From Fragilaria crotonensis (lineage: Eukaryota; Bacillariophyta; Fragilariophyceae; Fragilariales; Fragilariaceae): a stretch of DNA of 64,000 bases. The DNA is taken from the NCBI GenBank assembly GCA_022925895.1, contig JAKSYS010000279.1:1-64000 (forward strand). Reading direction: 5' to 3'. Within the stretch, counting starts at the first letter, position 1, and each line of letters opens with the position of its first letter. A program made the translations under genes and the position numbers. The notes beneath the pieces were generated by a model, which had not been told where the DNA came from, ran no database searches, and saw only the letters and a program-made list of their open reading frames with translations. Shown here piece after piece: positions 58,086 through 64,000 of this stretch.

Positions 58086-60764
58086 TCTAGTAGGTGTCTT
58101 TATTTGCAAAGAAGACTTGTTTGGCACATGCATTACCGTTGCTTTCTGAAGGCGTTTTTGTTTAGCATTGTTTCAACAAGCTGGCTCCGTGGGGCTTGAC
58201 TCCTGTAGGTCATTCTTCCTATCCCACATCACCATACAATGGCATGTTCTTTCTAACTCACTCTCTCCTCTTTGTTCCCTGTTGAACACTTCTTGGTGGA
58301 CATGAATCTTCTTTCGTTGTTAGTAGCTGCTGCTACTAAGCATAGCAACAAATTTGGCAGAGTACCGGGGTCAGCCTGTGAGTGGGATTCATTGAGTGGT
58401 TGTTACATGAGTGAATGAGTGTAACTAACTGGACCAAGTGTTTGACATGTTGTTATCCAATTGACAACCTGATGTCAAGCGTACTTCACCAAACAGGTGT
58501 ACAAAAACCAATATTCCATTATTGTTTTTCTGTTCTTAACCTGCCTGATGGTTCATCATGTGCAACAGGCCATTGTGATGCTGGAACACTGCAAGGTGCT
58601 GATGTTGATTGCAGCAAAGTCAAAGATTTTTGTCACCTGCAAAAGTGCAGGTTGATTGTACGTAGGTTTGTAGGTCTGTGATTGTGATCAGCAGAACCCC
58701 TTTGTATCAAGACATATCATGTTGCAACGGTGGTCCTTCAATGCAGAGGGACTTGATGAAGGATAGAAAAGAAAGTAGATGCAGTGTTTCAGACAGGGCC
58801 CAATGTTTGTGAGTGAATCATTTTGCATACAACATGACTTGGTACAACCTGAATGGCTAGTACAAGGCTACTTGCATAGTCCTTAGCTACTACGTACTCG
58901 AGTACATGTTTAACCCAGCCACAAGTATCACACATAATCCAAGATAGCATATGACAAAATAGAAGGGTGTGCTTTGAATACAGCACAGAAGGTGGGTGAT
59001 GGATGACTGTCTGAGTAATTGAAGTTTTCATCATGGTGATCACCAGTCACTTTGGGAAACATCTAAGATTAAGGTTACTATGTGCTTGTAAACGTACTCC
59101 CAGTACTACTTTGAAGTTTGAAGGGCATTCTTAACGCGGCAATTTTTGGGTCGGATGGTAGGATGATTTTTCGGTCATATTCGTTGTTGAATGTTATTCG
59201 ACTGTAAAAACTGGAAAAGATGGTAGGTGGCAATTTTGCATCCTATGGTAGGGTGAAACAGGCCTGGAGCCTGAGGCATTTTTATCCTATCACATACAAG
59301 GTGACGTCTTCATATTGCCCTGCATCTTTTTTAAAATATCTGTAGATGTACATTTGGAAGCATCGTATTTGCTTTTTACATAGGGTGCCCATCATAATGA
59401 AACACGAATTCTTCACGCATGATAGACTTTAAACTAGGTAGAAACGAGGTTGTTTTCCTTAGAAAATTAAGTTGGATGAGAGGAGGAAAACTGAGTTGAG
59501 AAGGAGTAGTGGATAAAAATTGAGCAATATATGTGTTGTCAGATGTTGCCTCCCACAATCCTACCAGCATCCTATGGGAATATTGCTGAGTGAAGAACGC
59601 CCTGACAATTGTGATTAAAAAGTGAAAGAAGTGAAGGATGGGATGTAGCAAATGAGAATTTTGTTGCTTGATGGGGTAGTAAATAGATGCAGTTGTTTGA
59701 ATTCAGATGGTGTTATGACTGATGAACTGCTGCTGCTACAGAGATTCAAAACAAAGCTTGCTTTTAATAGGATAGTTGGAATGAGGAGGAAAGGTTTTTC
59801 TCATTTACAGTGAGAAACAAGAGAAATTGTGTTGGTAACAATTGAAGGCGAGGAAAGGGAGACAATTGACTCCCTGTAGGTCAGTTGTTGAATGAATCGT
59901 CATGACATAGTACATGTGTTGCCCGGTTCTGAAGACAGTACTGTACACGCTATACGGTATGACCCGTCAAATGTGCAATAATAGGCTCCCGAACCTTTTC
60001 TTTTGCATTGAAATGTCTTTCCGAGAATGACCGACCGGGATCGATTCAAGAATGCCTCATAGATGCATAGGATTGTAATTGTATTGTTAACTTCTACCCG
60101 TGCAGTACTATAATCTGTTCGGAACCTTTCGCAGCGATCATGCCCCGAAGGGGCAGCATGTTGGTGATATTAGAATAGGATTACAAGAATATAAACGTAT
60201 GATATCGAGCTTCTCTACTGTACACTGCCCGTATGACATGTCCACTACGGTCATGCATATGTGCATAAACAGTAGCCTGAAACACGATAGCACGAGCCAA
60301 ACTTAAGTCCCCACAAATTCATCAGAAGGTGCAATATGGTAACTAAATTTTCACATGTTCAGTGTTACCGGATAATGGTGTCCGTCTTTCCTGTTCTTAC
60401 AATGTACATGGTCGAGTAAACAAATATGTTAGCTCAACAATATATTGTTACTTTTAACCATATCAGCAACATATTGACTTGTTTCATAAACATTTATGTT
60501 AACATATTTTGCTTCTTGTTACTTTCTTATAACGACAATACACCATCTTTGTTAAGTGATTCCGTTGTAAAATGACCATATTTGTTGTCGTTTATGTTGC
60601 TTAGTAGATATATATGCTGTTGACTATGTTTCTTTGTAACTATATATGTTACTCCTAAATTCAATTGTACAAATCACAATTGTTGATTAAATCCACCTAT
60701 ATTGTTTCATTACGAGTTGCTGATGTTGTTGTCACTTCTAACGAGAAGGCACCCGATGCAACGT
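58086..60764. other. No recognised gene
   Basis: ORFs of 68-107 codons have no domains. The stretch 60420-60660 is AT-rich with self-complementary ttatgttaacata and atgttac words and probably belongs to the repeat element that carries the next gene. Confidence 0.4.
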
Positions 60765-62359
60765 CTAGTCATCATCTGAGTCCCAGTCCGCCTCGACAGG
60801 CACCATTGCTTCCGCTCTCTCCAACGTGTTATTGGGCGCTGCACCACCTGCATCTAGCTCGTCATCCTGATTATCACCAGCATTCTTCTTTCCAGCGCTT
60901 GCCCTGCAGAAACGCATCAACTCCTTTTCCATTTGCTCGGCTTCCGGACACGCCCTGTCCTCTTCAACCACCTTGCGCAATGCATTGAACTGGCTAATTC
61001 CGTCGCGACTCCACCCACTGTACTTGCATTGTCCCGCTTTTTTTTTAGTATACTTTCCCGCCATTCTTCTTGCTTTTGTATTCCCTGCCCGCTGCCTGTT
61101 TCTGCTTCTGTTGTTGTGCTGTTGTTTTCCGTTCTTGGTCCAGTGCCTCCTGCCTCCTCCTCCGCTACGACTTTCCACTTCTCAAGTAATTGTCGATTAG
61201 CAACAAACCGAAGGCTTCGTCGCTCACACTCACAATTTTGATCCATTGCTCTCTCGCGCCGCCGAAATGAGCTGTGTTGTTTTTGCATTTCTCAAGACGT
61301 TCGCACCACAAACACATTCCAAGAAGTTGTTGAAGAACCAGAAGAACGCCCTTTTTCCCTTTCTGACGTAGATCTCTGAGCTTGCAGAATTCCTCGAATG
61401 TGAAGAACTCTTCACCGCGCTTTTTGAAGTCTTTGATTGCATCCCTTGCAATTTGGGAGCCGGACTGTTCGCAAGTACTTCGTTTTTGGTTCAACGCCTT
61501 AGTGAAACATTTTTCGTATGTCAATTGAAACACGTACGGATTCTGGGCCTCTCCCTCTCTCACCTTTTGAAAAGCCTTGGTGAATGATGCTTGACTGGTT
61601 ACAAACTTGATCCTACGGAACAAGTTGTTTTTGACAAATATCGTAATCCGCTGTGCCACATTCTTCTCCACTGTCGGAACTTCCAACTCTGCATTAAACT
61701 GCAACTCCCGCGGCCTGTAATCATTTGTTGCCCTGCTTGGGGGCTTTGACGCCTTCGAAGTTCCGTCCTCGTCCTCGCTCGGAGGATCAGCCGCACCTTC
61801 CTGGGCACGGCGGCTCGACTCCTTACGATTCTGTTGCTGACGTTTCAAGGAGTTGCTGCGACGACGAGAATCCTCGTCATCGCCCGATGATTCGTTGTCA
61901 TCTGGTGAGTCATGAATAGCATCGGGGGTTCGAGGAACTTTCTTACCCCCCGCCTCGGTATCATCATCCCTGTCGCCATCAGTAGATTTGTAGGACGAGT
62001 CATCATCCGAGTCCTTTCGTTCAGAACCCGGGTTGTTGCGTGGTGGGGGCGGAGCCCTTTTTGCTTTTGCCCTGTTTGTTTTCTTCCTCTTTGCCTTGCC
62101 GCCCGAACCAACAACACGCTTTTTTTCCCGGTTTCTCCAGCTCAACTGTCTCCACAGGGTCCGTTTGCTGTACTGTCTCCAATAGTTTTGCACGTTTGCC
62201 GCCTTCCTTTTCTCCTCTTTCAGTTTCCTCTTTGTCCGCGCCGTTGGTGTTTCGGGTTCACCGTTCCTGTCTAGACGAACGCGTCCGCCTTGTCCTTGTT
62301 TGCTCCGAGTGCGCGTTTGCTGGTGAGGATTCCAGAATGTTTGTCACCACTGGAGGCAT
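60765..62359 (-). CDS. Repetitive-type hypothetical protein, probable mobile-element origin
   Basis: The candidate start is ATG 62359 (MPPVVTNILESSPANAH), with frames joined across several one-base breaks, then a Lys/Arg/acidic low-complexity part (KRKKTNRAKAKRAPPPP, DSDDDSSY). A structured middle follows (VAQRITIFVKNNLFRRIKFV ... YVFQLTYEKCFTKAL, and FTFEEFCKLRDLRQKGKKGV). The C-terminus has KKAGQCKYSGWSRDGISQFN, an acidic tail and DSDDD at the stop. The KYSGWSxxGIxxFN block recalls repetitive proteins I associate with algal genomes, but I cannot name a family. The long low-complexity N-terminus and AT-rich palindromic flanks suggest a mobile element. Function unknown. Confidence 0.5.
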
Positions 62360-63953
62360 GACGGCTGCAATGGACAAGTACAAAAAGCAAGCAATGGGTT
62401 AGAAACAAGTCTGACTGGTACGTTTCAATTCGCAGCAAGTGTGAGTTCAATAACAAGATTGCAATTTTTAGTCATGTACTCTTTTTTTGAATCAGAGAAC
62501 AGTTTTGGAAGCGTGCACTTGTTGTCCTGTTTGTTCATCATGTAACTGTACATGATTTGAACATAAATTTATTATGTTCAATTTTAACAATAATTTAACA
62601 TGTGCATGTCATTTATGTTGTTTGAATGTACTTGCGTGTTCACTACATAACGTCGTAAATGTACAGTTTCATCTACTTGGATGGATATGTGTAAGGTTTT
62701 GAATATATACGAAATGTGTAGTGCAGTCTTGTTTTTGCATGGGCGGCCTCGCCAATCATGTATCGTCAGTACCGGTAAATGTCGTACGCAGCAGTGGTAC
62801 TATTAGTTCGTGTATATGTTTATTAGTAAGGTGTATACAAATATATTTATTAACATATCTTTGAATATGTGTGTCGCGTTGAATACATAGGTGGATTATG
62901 AATCTTATGACAGTTTGAGACACGAATCATAAAAATTCGACTACTGTCGATACGTATGCTGCAGTACAACGGCCATGTAGCAGTATGCAGTCCAGTCATG
63001 GGAAACTAATAAATCATACATACATGTAAATAAGCATTCTCGACTACTAAACTTGATTAAGTACAACATACTTATGCGATGTATGTCATTTTATTATACA
63101 TATACACGGATACTTAATTAACATTGCTACGAATTAAATCTATGTATTAAAACCATGTATATATGGCTGTACTGTAATTACTTACTCAACTTCATTTAAA
63201 GGTCTTGCGGAGTTCCCATGTGTGTTTTTTTGCATAGCACGCAGTGTATCTTGTTTTGCCTGTTTTCTGCGCGCACTGACACCAAAAATCACAATCTGGT
63301 GTCAGAGTACTTCTATGAAGTACTTCGTTCATTGATTGTGTTTCGCAACATAACGTCGCCGTCGGATCGTTCTCGCTTCCTTTGAGACAATTGACAGTCC
63401 GCGCCAGGAAGCGTTGATTGCTTTGTCAAAAAGGACACGGAACTGGTGTGCGGCTCACTAGCATCTAAGGGCCAAAATCAAATAATGCAGTACTTACGAA
63501 TGCTCAAGTTCGTACAAACTAAAAAGGTAGATATTTAATTTTAGTACATAACCACAATTTTGTTTCCATATTTTTCCACAAGCTCATACATCCGTACTGT
63601 TAATATACGTGTTTGTCTATTTATTCAAATTAGTCGTTCTACGTGTTTCTCAACCTATGTACTAATCAGTACCAAATCACGTCTAAGGATTCGGATTGAC
63701 ATTTGAGTTGGTATTTCTGAAGTCAATACGGATAAATGAGATTTGTGTTTCTTCTTATGTGTGCGCTCAAACACGTCATCCCTGTTTGTCAGTATGCATG
63801 ACCAGTTTTCATTGGTTGTCCATGAATTAATGTTGATATTGTTAGCCAGTGTTGTGAAAGCAGCCGATGACACACCCACTTGCAAACACGCAGTGACGCA
63901 AACACCACGTTTATTATCTCTCACAACATAAACAATTCAATCACTCTCAAAAC
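62360..63953. other. AT-rich intergenic, palindrome-rich
   Basis: Contains catgtacatg and taaatttatta words (62520-62640), a perfect 8-bp hairpin tgacacca...tggtgtca near 63274-63305, and no gene. The ORFs at 63655-63931 lack features. Confidence 0.4.
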
Positions 63954-64000
63954 ATGTCAGGATTTGTATGCTACAACCCGCATTGTATGAGCCGTCACAA
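63954..64000 (+). CDS. Possible gene start truncated by the window edge
   Basis: ATG at 63954 opens MSGFVCYNPHCMSRH up to the edge with no stop. The Cys/His spacing (C-x4-C-x3-H) could begin a zinc finger. Only 15 codons are visible, so this may be chance. Confidence 0.2.
   Translation, partial: MSGFVCYNPHCMSRH

Overview
This window is nuclear DNA of a eukaryotic alga with a secondary, red-lineage plastid, most likely a diatom. Four proteins start with a hydrophobic signal peptide followed by an ASAFAP-like phenylalanine junction and then a Ser/Arg-rich stretch: the PAM68-like protein, the PPR protein, the GNAT-like protein and a methyltransferase. That is the bipartite targeting signal of stramenopile plastids. 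Introns are short (64-142 nt) with GT..AG ends. Intergenic DNA is crowded with self-complementary GTAC/AGTACT-type words. No operons, Shine-Dalgarno sites or CRISPR arrays are visible. The species cannot be named from the sequence alone.

Layout. 0-8 kb: no convincing gene, several tandem repeats. 8-13.6 kb: relics of mobile DNA (piggyBac-type transposase C-terminus, YqaJ-like nuclease fragment). 14.5-34.8 kb: the main host gene block. It holds an ovothiol synthase (OvoA), a mitochondrial phosphate carrier, a plastid GNAT-like protein, a plastid methyltransferase, a chalcone-isomerase-like protein, a P-loop kinase, a PAM68-like photosystem assembly factor, a carrier-like membrane protein and a plastid PPR protein. 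A 3.4-kb pogo-like transposon with matching terminal inverted repeats is inserted in this block. 35.5-36.4 kb: a foldback element. 36.7-43.9 kb: a large multi-PHD chromatin protein, convergent with a putative HxRxGD glycosyltransferase. 44-64 kb: mostly mobile DNA. It contains a two-gene PIF/Harbinger-type element, a 446-bp dispersed repeat present twice, a TA-flanked element nested inside a partial copy of that repeat, a 692-bp MITE with TCTA target duplications, and a repetitive-type protein gene at 60.8-62.4 kb.

How the parts relate. The host genes are single eukaryotic units and not a pathway cluster. The plastid genes share targeting logic (PAM68 for photosystem II assembly, PPR for organellar RNA). 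OvoA makes the thiol-histidine antioxidant ovothiol. The transposons look fairly recent where ends can be recognised.

Main caution. Many conserved reading frames, in host genes and in transposons alike, are broken by single-base changes. Most that could be localised sit in homopolymer runs. Correcting the run length restores the family motifs in OvoA, the phosphate carrier, the CHI-like gene, the PHD gene, the pogo transposase, the Harbinger transposase and its partner. The simplest reading is residual homopolymer error in a long-read assembly rather than widespread gene death, but raw reads are needed to decide.
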